A model generated the notes under the pieces. It had not been told where the DNA came from, made no database searches, and saw only the letters and a program-made list of their open reading frames with translations. 64,000 bases of DNA from Antarcticibacterium sp. 1MA-6-2 (lineage in GTDB: Bacteria; Bacteroidota; Bacteroidia; Flavobacteriales; Flavobacteriaceae). Position numbers and translations under genes: made by a program. Positions 1 to 10,037 of the stretch are shown in pieces (within the stretch, counting starts at the first letter, position 1; every line of letters begins with the position of its first letter). The stretch lies in contig NZ_CP091036.1 of NCBI RefSeq assembly GCF_021535135.1, positions 2,294,001 to 2,358,000 of the forward strand, in the 5' to 3' direction.

Positions 1-1421
1 ATGGACCAGTATTTCCCTGAAAATCAACTGACTCTTCAGGGTTAAACAAGATACGTTTTTTAGGGTCAACTTTCAAAATGTAATATTTCAAAGCTCCTAA
101 ACCAATAATTCTGTAAAGTTCAGCCTTTTCATTTTCTGAATATTCATCAAGTTTCCCCAGCTCTTCAGATATAGCTTTTGCCGTAAGCGTCATTTGTTCC
201 ATAAGATCATCGGCATCTACAACAGTACCTTCCCGGCTCTTCATTTTTCCTGATGGAAGATCGACCATACCGTAACTTAAATGGTACAGGTAATTCGCCC
301 ACTCAAAACCCAATTTTTTCAGAATTAAAAACAGCACCTTAAAATGATAATCCTGCTCATTACCAACAGTGTAAACCATCCCGTCTATTTCAAAGTCTTT
401 AACCCTTTGTATTGCGGTCCCAATATCCTGGGTCATATAAACTGCAGTGCCGTCACTTCGAAGAACTATTTTCTCATCAAGCCCCTCCCCTGTAAGATCG
501 ATCCAGACGCTGCCATCTTCTTTTCTATAAAAAACACCTTTTTCCAGCCCCTCGTTCACAACATCTTTTCCTAAAAGGTAGGTTTGACTTTCATAATAAT
601 TTTTATCAAAATCAACTCCAAGTGCCTCATAAGTTTTTTCAAAACCACTGTACACCCAGCTGTTCATTTTTTCCCAGAGAGCCACAATGTGAGGATCGCT
701 AGCTTCCCACTTTCGCAGCATCTCTTTAGCCTCATTAAGAATAGGAGCTTCAGCTTTTGCTTCTTCTTCATTAACTCCCCTTTCTAGTAATTCCTGAACC
801 TCTTTTTTATACTCCTGGTCAAATTTCACATAATAATTACCCACCAGTTTATCTCCCTTTAACCCGGAAGATTCAGGAGTTTCACCATTACCAAATCTTT
901 CCCAGGCGAGCATTGATTTACATATGTGAATACCCCGGTCATTGATGATCTGGGTTTTGTGCACCCTATTAAGCAGCTTTAAGAATTTCAGAAACCGAAT
1001 ATCCCAAAAGATTATTCCTGATATGCCCAAGATGTAAAGGCTTATTGGTATTTGGCGAAGAATACTCAACCATTATGGATTTCGGGTCCTCTCCGGGTAA
1101 ACTTTTTCCATATTGAGGATCATTCCTTATTTCAGAAAATTGAGATTTATAATAGCTGTCACTAAGCACAATATTCACAAATCCCTGAACTACGTTCACG
1201 CGATCTACTTCAGAAACATTTTCCACTAAAAAATCGCCCACGGTTTTACCCAATTGTACCGGGTTTGTCCTCACCAGCTTAAGCATTGGAAAAGTAACCA
1301 GGGTGAGATCTCCTTCAAAATCTTTTCGTGTGGGCTGAAACTCTACCTGTTCCAATTCCACTCCATAAGAATTTGCTACTGCTGCTTTTACCTGTTGCTC
1401 GATTTTATCCTGGATCTTCAT
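1..1421 (-). CDS. argS: Arginyl-tRNA synthetase, N-terminal and catalytic part (runs off left edge; one frameshift)
   Basis: Charges tRNA-Arg with arginine in the cytoplasm. The first 150 residues carry the N-terminal additional domain and then the class I signature as HLGHIRNN (about residues 130-137). Reading resumes in another frame after 969-974 with the expected continuation (NRVHKTQIINDRG), and further on a KMSKS-type loop appears as KMKSREGT. The C-terminal end lies outside the window. The break turns an Ala-Gly-Asn stretch into GCT TAA. A GCCGGTAAT original would restore it, so I treat the gene as intact in the cell. A TAnnTTTG box lies about 40 bases upstream. The neighbouring gene at 1530 is divergent. 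Confidence 0.93.
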
Positions 1422-1457
1422 TTATTTAGCGCGTATTTTCTGTTTTTTCTGAAGCCG

Positions 1458-1465
1458 CAAAGATA
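1458..1465 (-). promoter_or_regulatory. Putative -7 element of the argS promoter
   Basis: On the minus strand this reads TATCTTTG, an exact match to the Bacteroidota -7 consensus TAnnTTTG, placed to give a leader of about 30 bases before the argS ATG. I do not see a clear TTG-type -33 element at the usual 19-21 base distance, so support rests on the -7 box and its position. Confidence 0.4.
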
Positions 1466-1529
1466 ATAGAAAATAGAAGTAAGCCCCAGTGCTTTAACCT
1501 CAAATCCTTATCTTTAAAGAAAATGCCAG

Positions 1530-1964
1530 ATGCTACTGAATATCAGTTACAACCAACCAAAAATTAAGGAGAAGATTATTGATGAAGTGGGTAAAACTTT
1601 TACGTTGGTGGAACGATTCAAATTAAATGGCATTGGCTCTCCCAAACTGCAAATAACCACTGCAAGTATTGATATTCACAATCTCCTCGTATTGGACAAT
1701 AATACCAATGTGTGCAATATAGAGATGAGGCCCAGGGGCATTATTGTTATGTTCCGCTCGCTTCTGGAAACTTATGCACTTGTTATTCCTTATTACAAAT
1801 TGAAGTTATACAAAGGAAAATCTGAAGAATATTCAATTTACCGGGATCACTATTTTATTAAAGTAAAAGCAGAAAATCCTGCGGTTCACAAATATATGAT
1901 GAAGATACTGGATTATAAGACTAAGTACAGCACCCACCAGAGTAGAAGATCTTCTATAAAATAG
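1530..1964 (+). CDS. Conserved hypothetical protein, 144 aa
   Basis: I do not recognise a named family. The protein is soluble, with no signal peptide or membrane segment, and looks like a small alpha/beta protein with a basic, Ser-rich tail (ending QSRRSSIK). It lies divergently from argS, tail-to-tail with the small membrane protein gene at 1966, with a single base between them. Codon use looks like the neighbouring chromosomal genes, so it is probably a real core-type flavobacterial gene, but function is unknown. Confidence 0.7.
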   Translation: MLLNISYNQPKIKEKIIDEVGKTFTLVERFKLNGIGSPKLQITTASIDIHNLLVLDNNTNVCNIEMRPRGIIVMFRSLLETYALVIPYYKLKLYKGKSEEYSIYRDHYFIKVKAENPAVHKYMMKILDYKTKYSTHQSRRSSIK

Positions 1965-1965
1965 T

Positions 1966-2169
1966 TTAGCGCCTATTAAAAGCCATACCTGCTACAATAG
2001 AGAGAATTCCCAAACCTACCATCGCCAGAGGTTGAGATTTATCTCCTTCCGCCTCTATTTTTACAGGACCTGCCTCCAACAGAATATCAGGAGTGAAAAA
2101 GCTGTAAATGCCATAGCCAATTAAAAGGAGGCCAAAAATGACCAAAACATATTTGAGGGTATTTTTCAT
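1966..2169 (-). CDS. Small two-helix membrane protein, 67 aa (DUF3185-like)
   Basis: Two hydrophobic segments (about residues 6-27 and 47-63) flank a short polar loop rich in Glu, Lys and Asp. The second helix has a Gly-rich VGLGILSIVAG pattern. The size and the helix-loop-helix layout resemble DUF3185-type small inner-membrane proteins, but I cannot confirm the family by search. It ends one base away from the convergent hypothetical gene and probably has its own promoter in the gap to the right. Confidence 0.6.
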   Translation of the reverse strand: MKNTLKYVLVIFGLLLIGYGIYSFFTPDILLEAGPVKIEAEGDKSQPLAMVGLGILSIVAGMAFNRR

Positions 2170-2488
2170 TTAAATCATTATAAGATGTGAAAGTACTTAA
2201 TTAACCTTTAAAACAGCTGCACTTTTTTAATTGGAGCTAACTCGCTAAGCCCTAAGAACATACACAGATCTGTTAAACTTTTATTAAATTTAACACGGTA
2301 TTTCATCTGCTATTTTTGCATTTCGTCGATTTTTGACTTTACTTTGCCACCTGAATAATCAGAAGATAATACAAGGATCTTTTGAAATTTGCCGAATACC
2401 CTGAGTGATCCATCTCTCCCCCCAAAGGATCATTAACAGGACGGTAGAAATTTTCAGCAGTAAGAATTTTACTCCAAAATTAAAGTTA
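2170..2488. other. Intergenic region, about 320 bases
   Basis: AT-rich gap between divergent genes. The only signal I see is TATTTTTG at 2311-2318 on the plus strand, which fits TAnnTTTG but lacks a clear -33 element. It could serve the lipoprotein gene at 2489 through a leader of about 170 bases. No RNA gene, repeat or extra coding region is evident. Confidence 0.35.
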
Positions 2489-4936
2489 ATGTTTTCTACA
2501 GCCCCCTACAGCGACTAAGTACTTCAGTACCCTAAAATTATTTGTAATATCTTTTATCTTAGTTATAATCCAATCCTGCTCTGTAGACCAGGAAGAGAAA
2601 ATTTTAGATAAGCCGGATCTAGCAAAAGAATTATTAAGCGAGTCAAAAATATATAAAGGGGTTTTTGCAGTACAAGGTTCCAACACGAGAGGAACTATTG
2701 ATTTAATTCTTCCTAAGAATTTTAAGGACCCCAATAAGGTCTATGATGCAGCTGTTGCCAATGTTACCTTACAAAACGGACAAATATTGGTAGTCCAGGC
2801 ACAAGATATTTTGCAAAAAAGCAGCACTGCAGATTTTAAAGTACAATTTGAAAGTGAAGATATTTCCTTCATTTTTACACTGGACGAGAATAACACGCCA
2901 TTATTTTCTGAAGTAATTTATAAAGATCAAATGTCTGCTATAGCAGGGGCTGAACATACAGCAGAATCTCCGGTTACTCCTATCACAGGAACTTATAAAT
3001 GTACGAATTGCGAAAATCAAAATTCTTCTTTTAATGGTATTCCTCTAAACAACGAGGAAAGAACATTTAATATGTTACTTACCACAGCTGATGGACAAAC
3101 CAATTTGAGTATTCAGGCTTTAGTTGGTATCTTAGTAGATACTGATGTGTTTACTAATGAAACCTGCACTACCGATGATAGATTTAATATTTGTCTTATA
3201 CGCAGTGGAGAAACCTCATCATCAGAACCCCTGACCTGGACTGGAATTCACCTAAGTATCTAAAATCCCCTGAAAACGATATGGACTGCTCAGATATTTC
3301 CGGAAATTTTGAATTCTCCTCTCTTCAATTTGGTTCTATACAGGGAGAATTTAAAAGCGATTCTAAATGTGCTTAAGCAAAACCTATTATGTAAGTCCCA
3401 CAGGTGACGACAAAAATACAGGAATTTCCCCCTGGATTCCTGGAAATCTATTTCCAAAGTAAATTCCATAAACCTTCAACCGGGTGATGCTGTGTTATTT
3501 GAAGGTAGCCATCAATATGACGGAAGCCTTTATTTAGATAAAAATGACGCTAATGATGCTAATAATCCCGTGAAAATTTCCTCCTACGGGACGGGAAAGG
3601 CCACAATTTCCTCTGGACTTTCAGATGGTTTAATGGCTTATAACACCGCAGGAATTGTTATAGATCACCTAATTTTCGCCGGAAACGCGACTACAACAAA
3701 CAAAAATTCTGGAATTAACTTTTATAATGATTTACCTGGAGACATAAAACTTAATTCAGTAAAAATAACAAACTGTGAAATTTTTGGTTACCGGGATTCA
3801 GGTATTGTAATAGGATCCTGGAACAAAAATTCAGGATTTAATGATGTACTCATAGAAAACAATAAGGTGCACGATATATTAGATGCAGGAATTTCTTCCT
3901 ATGGAGAATTTTCGGGCAGTAAAATTGGATATGCCCACTCCAATATTATAGTTAGAAGTTGCGAAGTATTTAATATTCCCGGATATAAAAAAAATCCTGA
4001 GAATAATTCCGGAAACGGCATAGTACTTTCAGATGTTCAACATTCAGTTATTGAATATTGCACGGCATATAATTCCGGAAGCGGCAACTCTTTTAGTGGT
4101 GGTGGTCCTGTAGGTATCTGGTACTGGGATGCAGATCAGGTAACCATTCAGCATAATGAAGTGTATGGAATGCAGTCGGGCTCAAATAAAGATGGCGGGG
4201 GCTTTGACCTTGACGGTGGTGTGACAAATGGTATAATGCAGTACAACTATTCTCACGACAATGAAGGTGCAGGATATCTTATTGGGCAGTTTGGCGGCGC
4301 AAGACCAATGAACAATATTACAGTTAGGTACAACATAAGTGAAAATGATGCTGCCACAAATGGAGGAAGTGTTTATTTATTTAATGGCGAAGGTATTTAT
4401 AAAATGAAAAATATTATTGTGCATAACAACACTTTAGTCTTAACCATACCAGGATATGCTTAAGTGCTGCCAATATAAAATATGCCTCCTGGAAAACGTT
4501 AAATCAAAACATTAACTTCTACAACAATATTCTTGTAGCAGAAAATGGCCCGGAATTTATAGACGTGCCTGCGGGTTACGACGGAAAGTTTTTCGGTAAT
4601 TTATATCATACTACCAAGGAATTTAAAATCAACTACAAAGGAAGTACTTACGATTCCCTTTCAGCTTTTCGAAATAGTGGAAACGAAATCTATCAAACAC
4701 TTCCTGTGGGATATGAAGGTGATGCTTTACTAACAAATCCCGGAAATGGAGGGACCATTGGATTTGGGGGAGAACTTACTTCTCTTGAAGCATACAAACT
4801 GAATGAAGGTTCACCAGCATTAAACAATGGAGTCATACTTCCTTTTGACCCGGGAGCCTCAGATTTTTATGGAAATAAAACCGATGCTTCTTCTAGGAAC
4901 ATTGGGGCCCATCTTTTTAAAGGTGGTTCCTTTTAA
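2489..4936 (+). CDS. Lipoprotein with right-handed parallel beta-helix domain (interrupted by five breaks)
   Basis: After repair the frames join into one protein of about 815 residues. It starts with a long signal peptide ending in a lipobox-like IIQSC, so it is probably a surface or periplasmic lipoprotein. The first third is an unrecognised beta-rich domain with a CTNC cysteine pair. The rest begins with the usual beta-helix entry (TYYVSPTGDD) and carries many short G/N-rich coils, as in pectate-lyase-like carbohydrate-active or cell-surface proteins. Breaks lie at 2515-2519, 3251-3256, 3371-3378, about 3428-3432 (a C run) and 4459-4464. Four of the five fit RCCGGY originals. The substrate is unknown, and I see no catalytic set that I would trust. 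It precedes a membrane protein and a polysaccharide locus. Confidence 0.72.
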
Positions 4937-5151
4937 ATTTTTTATTATTTCAGACACTGAATTGTAAATTATTTACAATTAATTCTACCGGAACAAACAA
5001 TTTAACCATTTAGTTAATTTTATCTTTTATTTTAATTCTCTGTTAAAATCAATTATTTTTTATTTCTTTGATATAGACTGATAAAAAGCCCCTTTTTTAA
5101 ACGGGAAACCTTTTAATCCAGAAATGGCACATCTCACAAAAAAATACGATA

Positions 5152-6596
5152 TTGACATTAATAGAAAAAAGTAAATTCTCAGCTAAAAGTGAATATATCC
5201 TCTTCGGAATTTTTGTCCTGCTGGTTACTTTCCCTTTTCTGTTTATTTCCCTCTATAATCACCCTTCCGCCGATGATTTTTGCTATTCCAGTCAATCTAT
5301 TTTCCTAGGTTTTTGGCAGGCTCAATCTTTCTTTTATTTTACATGGAGTGGAAGATATTTAGCTACGGTTCTATTAACAATTTTTCCTATTGATCTAGGT
5401 TCTTTAACATTTTACCGACTCTTACCCGTTGCCTTGATTTTATCTTTTGGTTTCTCCATATACTGTTTTTTAAAAAAGCTATTCCCGGGTTTAAGTGCCA
5501 GCGATCGAAACATTTTCGGTTTAATGATCTTTTTTCTGTACTTATTTAAAGCACCCACAATTACCGAAGCTTTTTTTGGATGCCAGGCTCTATAACCTAC
5601 CAGTTAGCTGCAATTTTAACACTATTCCTGTTAACCTTCATTTTACATCTTAAGGATGGGAATACTATAATTACAAAAATTTTGTATACGTTGCTAGCGG
5701 GAGTGCTTTGTATAGCTGTTGCAGGTTTAAATGAAACTTCTCTTATAATCCTGAATGTAATCCTGGTTCTATGGTTTTTAATTGATACTTACAAAAACAG
5801 GAGGGTGAATCCTTTTTTAATTTCACTGGTTGTTATTACCATAGTTGCTTCTGCTTTTTCAATATTTTCTCCTGGAAATACTGAACGAATGTTAGTTAAA
5901 CCCGATAAATTTAAACCCTGGTTTTCAATTAGCTTTTCAATAAAATATGCGCTCTATGCAATTTTAAGATGGGCACCAATGACTCTTATATTAATACTAC
6001 TATGGGCACCACTCTTAACCAGAATTGGTCAAAATTTAAGACAGCGATTTTCTCTTAAAAATTTTTCCTTTCTTCATATTTTCCTTTTAGGATGTTTTTT
6101 ACTTTGCTTTATTTTCTTATGTTATTTTCCTTCCCTCTGGACTCAGGGAGGACCGCCTCCCGATAGAACGGTAAATGTTATTTTTCTACTCTATATATTT
6201 GGAATATTTACCCTTGCCTCCGCTATTTTGCTTTTTCTAAAAAACACAATATTTCAAAAAATTTTATTTAGTATACAGTTTAGACTTAGTGCGTGCTTTT
6301 TAGGCTTAGCTTTAATTTTTTTAACTACCAACAATGTAAGAACCGTATATAAAGACCTGTTGACTGGCACAGCAATGAAATATGATATTGAAATGGAGGA
6401 GAGATATACACTTTTAAGAAAGTGTGCTGAAGAAACTTGTGTTGTTCCAATAATAAACCATACCCCTAACACGATCTTACCTTACGATCTTGCAACTCAA
6501 ACAAAAAGTGAAGAATATTATTATAATGAGTGCCTTTCTGATTATTTCGATAAACCTTTCATTATGGGCCATTATGAAGAACCTTCAAAAGAATAA
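5152..6596 (+). CDS. Polytopic membrane protein, DUF6056-like (one homopolymer frameshift)
   Basis: Around 480 residues with about 10-12 hydrophobic segments. The early loop motif NHPSADDFCYS with an acidic DD pair after the first helix, followed later by WSGRY and WMPGSITYQ, is typical of DUF6056 membrane proteins, which resemble GT-C type glycosyltransferases. The frame shifts at 5574-5580, where a run of seven T should be eight to give FFWMPGS. Reading would start at TTG 5152. A better ATG at 5124 would be in frame if the A run at 5138-5144 is one base too long. Possible role: sugar transfer across the membrane in surface glycan assembly (inference). Confidence 0.65.
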
Positions 6597-6678
6597 TGCT
6601 TACACATCTTTTCTTTCTAAGCAATAAATTTTTAAGTTCTAAATGATCCCGAAGAAATACTTAAGATGAGCTGAAGTT

Positions 6679-7614
6679 TTATGATGGGGGAAGAAACACT
6701 TCTGCCATCATACATCTGGTACTGCCACCTCCACAAGTTTCAATTGTATTTACGTCTGCACTCAAGATTTCACAATAGGATGTAATTTTTTTCTTTTGTT
6801 CAGAAGTAAGACTATCTTCCGCAGTCTTACTCATTACAAGATACTTTTTGCCAGCTTTACCCTTAACCTGGAGCATATTTCCGGCAAAATTATGAATCTG
6901 TTTTTCCGAAATTTTTATAATTTCCTTACCGTCGCCTTTTAGGTGCTTAAGAACATTTTTGCGTTCCCCGGAGTCGTCTATACTATCCAGGCAGATTACC
7001 GCAAACTCCTCTGCGAGGCACATCATTACATTAGTGTGGTAAATGGGTTTTCGTTTCCCGTCTACATGCTGATTGGCTGTAAAAATAACAGGGGTAAATT
7101 CCATGTCTTCACAAAACTCAATGAATAATTCTTCATCTGCTCTTGGAGATAATGAACAATAAGCTTTTTGATTTGCCCTGTCAAGGATCATACTACCCGT
7201 GCCTTCTAAAAACACATCCTGCTCCTCAGCACTCGTATAGTCTAAAACTTCATTTATTTTGAAGCCTATTTTTTCCAGTTCTTCAAAAAATTCCATTCTC
7301 CTTTCTCTCCTTCTATTAACGGCAAACATAGGATAAACTACTACTGTACCGTCTTCATGAAAAGAAACCCAGTTATTTGGAAAGATAGAATCGGGTGTAT
7401 CCAGTTCAGTTTTATCATTAACTACTACCACGTTAACTCCGGCATCTTTCAGTTTTTCAACAAAAGCATCAAACTCTTTTTGAGCCTGTATATTAATTTC
7501 CTCATTTTTTAAATGAAGATCTTCCTGAAAAAAATTGTTTACAGCAGTTTCTTCGTTCATCCTAAAGCCTACTGGCCTCACCATCATGATAGTATCTGTA
7601 ATTTGTTCTGCCAT
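6679..7614 (-). CDS. ctlX: Citrulline utilization hydrolase CtlX-type (amidinotransferase superfamily)
   Basis: About 311 residues from the MAEQ start. The guanidine-modifying fold is shown by FPNNWVSFH in the first third, the GTGSMI loop, HTNVMM in the middle, and a C-terminal nucleophile context CGGGSTRCMM. Family members hydrolyse citrulline- or arginine-like substrates, releasing ammonia. The start was chosen 11 codons inside the longest frame because MAEQITDTIMMVRP is the usual N-terminus, and it sits 2 bases after the stop of the upstream gene, so the two form an operon. Exact substrate cannot be read from sequence. Confidence 0.8.
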   Translation of the reverse strand: MAEQITDTIMMVRPVGFRMNEETAVNNFFQEDLHLKNEEINIQAQKEFDAFVEKLKDAGVNVVVVNDKTELDTPDSIFPNNWVSFHEDGTVVVYPMFAVNRRRERRMEFFEELEKIGFKINEVLDYTSAEEQDVFLEGTGSMILDRANQKAYCSLSPRADEELFIEFCEDMEFTPVIFTANQHVDGKRKPIYHTNVMMCLAEEFAVICLDSIDDSGERKNVLKHLKGDGKEIIKISEKQIHNFAGNMLQVKGKAGKKYLVMSKTAEDSLTSEQKKKITSYCEILSADVNTIETCGGGSTRCMMAEVFLPPS

Positions 7615-7616
7615 TA

Positions 7617-8531
7617 TTAATCTCGTATTAAAGGTAAAGTAGAGCAACGCAAAAGCCCCTCCTGTTTTGATATTTCAGCATAGGGAACCTCCTCTACTAT
7701 AATATTTTGTTCTCTCAACCATTGGTTAAGCCGCGTAAAGCCTTTTTCAGAAATCACTACATCCTCAGAAATAGAAAAAATGTTTGAATTCATATCATAC
7801 ATTTCATTGCGGGTTATTTCAAAAACATTTTCCCTGCCAAATAAGTTTACCAGCCAATTATAATCCTCTTCATATAAAAATCCATCTTTATAAATTATGG
7901 CTTTATCTTTTCCCACAGGTTGAAAACAACAATCTAAATGCAAAGCATTATCTTTTGCAATTGTATTAGATTTTCTAAGGCTAAAACTTTTGACACTTTT
8001 GTGAGGGAACATAAGCTGTAAAGCTTCAACTGCTGCAATGTTTGTTCTAGCGGTAATAAGATCTTTGTAATCCTTACCGTCATAGGTCCCTACAAAAATA
8101 TAATTCTTATAGGGCATAATGTCCCCTCCTTCGGCGTGCGCTTCTTCGGGAAGGTATATTATTTTCTTAGGATCAAATTGATCAATGACATTACTAATAG
8201 CTTCTATTTCTTCATCCCTGTTAGGCAATATATTAGCCTTAATAAATTTGTCTTCAATTACAAATGCTATATCCCGGGTAAATATTTGGTTATAGTCTTC
8301 TATAATTTGAGGTCTAAAAACTTTGACATTATACTTTTTCAAAACTGCAGCTACCGCCTCTATTTCCCTGACCATATCCTCTTCCACGGGATACGTCCCC
8401 GCTTGAATATGCTCTGCTGATTTTGGATCGTAAGCTTCGGCCAATTCCGGAGTAGGGCCATTACTTACTGCAGTGCCCAGAACAACAGCTCTCAACCGAC
8501 CAGTTTCACTGGTAATATTCAAATTTAACAT
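7617..8531 (-). CDS. Arginine deiminase / dimethylargininase-family hydrolase
   Basis: About 304 residues of the amidinotransferase/ADI fold. Visible signatures are FTRDIAF near residue 87, EGGDIMPY (substrate-binding Asp), HLDCCF in the middle and a near-terminal Cys in LLRCSTLPLIRD. These fit enzymes that hydrolyse arginine or methylated arginine to citrulline plus an amine. It is the first gene of a two-gene unit with ctlX, 2 bases away, suggesting the product of one enzyme is handed to the other. The MLNLNIT start is preferred over an ATG six codons upstream, because a promoter-like box lies just before it. Confidence 0.8.
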   Translation of the reverse strand: MLNLNITSETGRLRAVVLGTAVSNGPTPELAEAYDPKSAEHIQAGTYPVEEDMVREIEAVAAVLKKYNVKVFRPQIIEDYNQIFTRDIAFVIEDKFIKANILPNRDEEIEAISNVIDQFDPKKIIYLPEEAHAEGGDIMPYKNYIFVGTYDGKDYKDLITARTNIAAVEALQLMFPHKSVKSFSLRKSNTIAKDNALHLDCCFQPVGKDKAIIYKDGFLYEEDYNWLVNLFGRENVFEITRNEMYDMNSNIFSISEDVVISEKGFTRLNQWLREQNIIVEEVPYAEISKQEGLLRCSTLPLIRD

Positions 8532-8546
8532 AAGGACAGTTTTGAG

Positions 8547-8554
8547 CAAATATA
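8547..8554 (-). promoter_or_regulatory. Putative -7 box for the ADI-ctlX operon
   Basis: TATATTTG on the minus strand, matching TAnnTTTG, about 15 bases before the MLNLNIT start, which implies a very short leader. No clear -33 TTG was seen. Confidence 0.35.
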
Positions 8555-8771
8555 AAAAAGTCGGTAGGATATAAAAGTCTTTTATCTTTTATATATAATA
8601 GGGTATTTCTGATTTTTACTTATGTAGAGAAGCACATATTTATACTTTCTCTAACAAATTAGAATACCTATCTTTTAATATCTTAGCGCATCCCTACAAA
8701 CCCTGCACTCAAAATAATTTTTTCTGAAAAATCTAAATGTAATATTTATTTCAGGTTTCATTTTAATCTTT

Positions 8772-10037
8772 TTGAGCGCTTGCACCAATGGCAAAGCTCC
8801 GGAAGATTCTATGCCTGCAGTCTATGTCGTAGAAAGTAATTCTGGCTTTAGATTGTTTAGAAATGGAGAAGCATTTATAATTAAAGGAGCTGCTGCACAC
8901 CCTAAATATATGGAAGAGTTGAAAGCCGCCGGGGCAAATACAGTTCGTATATATGACACTCTCCATTTAAAGCAAACGCTTGATAAGGCGGCAAATTTAG
9001 GACTTGCTGTAGTTTTAGATATCCCACTGCCCAGTTATTCTAAGGATCCTCAGGTTTATGAAGATGCAGAATTGTTTAAAGATTTACGGGAAAATGTTCT
9101 TTTAACGGTAATGAAATACAAAGATCATCCTTCACTACTTTATTGGAATTTGGGAAACGAAATAAAGTATCCCGAGTTTTACAAAAATTTAAATTTTTTT
9201 TCCAATTACAGGTCTCTTGTTGATGACATTCATAATGAAGACGGTGAGCACCCGGTAAGTACCACTGTAGCCGGAGCGAGCAGAAGGCGGACAAGAAGCA
9301 TGATTTTAAGAGAAACAAATCTCGATTTTTATTCCTTTAATATTTTTGGAGGAATATCTACTTTCCCGGATCAATTAGGTGTCAATAAATACTTTTGGGA
9401 GGAAAAATATGTTATTTCAGAGTGGGGAATAAACGGCCCCTGGGAGAATGGTTATACTGCCTGGAAAGCTCCAATTGAAGAGACCAGCACCAAGAAAGCT
9501 GAGCAAATTAGAGAAAGATATTATAATTATCTCCTACCCCTGGAAAAAGAAGGTTCTCTTGGGAACTTAGTTTTCTACTGGGGGAAAAAGAATGAAATCA
9601 CTCCGACCTGGTTTAGCTTCTTTGGAGAAAACAGTGAAAAAACCCAGGTTGTTTTTGAACTTGAAAAAATCTGGAAAAATTCTGAAGGAGTTTACCAAGG
9701 ACCCAAATTAAAGTATCTTCTTCTAAACGGTAAGGGTGCCTTAGAGAATGTCATATTATTGCCCGGAATCATGGCTGAAGCAGAAGTAGTTCTAACACAG
9801 CAAGAAAATCAAGATTTAAATTATGGTTGGGAAATTCGAAAAGAATCCTGGTTTGTTGAAGACGAAAGTGTGCTTTTAGATAATTTGGAACACCAAAAAA
9901 TGGAGAATAAGGTATTTTTTAAAGTTCCTAAAGAGGAAGGTGCCTATAGGCTTTATGTTTATCTCACCAACACAACCGAATATATTGCAACCGCAAATTT
10001 TCCCTTTTATGTGCTAAATACAGAAAATGGAGAATAA
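8772..10037 (+). CDS. Lipoprotein glycoside hydrolase, GH-A clan TIM barrel (GH2/GH5-like)
   Basis: About 420 residues. A hydrophobic stretch ending LSAC gives a lipobox, so the enzyme is membrane-anchored. The barrel shows GANTVRIYD, then YWNLGNE with the acid/base Glu after strand 4, and VISEWGINGP with the nucleophile Glu after strand 7. A small beta domain follows. The hydrophobic segment extends upstream to 8718 without an ATG in frame, so the true start is unclear and may be hidden by a sequence error. It overlaps the next gene by 11 bases, so both are probably translated together. Likely trims or releases the polysaccharide made by the neighbour (inference). Confidence 0.78.
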   Translation: MSACTNGKAPEDSMPAVYVVESNSGFRLFRNGEAFIIKGAAAHPKYMEELKAAGANTVRIYDTLHLKQTLDKAANLGLAVVLDIPLPSYSKDPQVYEDAELFKDLRENVLLTVMKYKDHPSLLYWNLGNEIKYPEFYKNLNFFSNYRSLVDDIHNEDGEHPVSTTVAGASRRRTRSMILRETNLDFYSFNIFGGISTFPDQLGVNKYFWEEKYVISEWGINGPWENGYTAWKAPIEETSTKKAEQIRERYYNYLLPLEKEGSLGNLVFYWGKKNEITPTWFSFFGENSEKTQVVFELEKIWKNSEGVYQGPKLKYLLLNGKGALENVILLPGIMAEAEVVLTQQENQDLNYGWEIRKESWFVEDESVLLDNLEHQKMENKVFFKVPKEEGAYRLYVYLTNTTEYIATANFPFYVLNTENGE

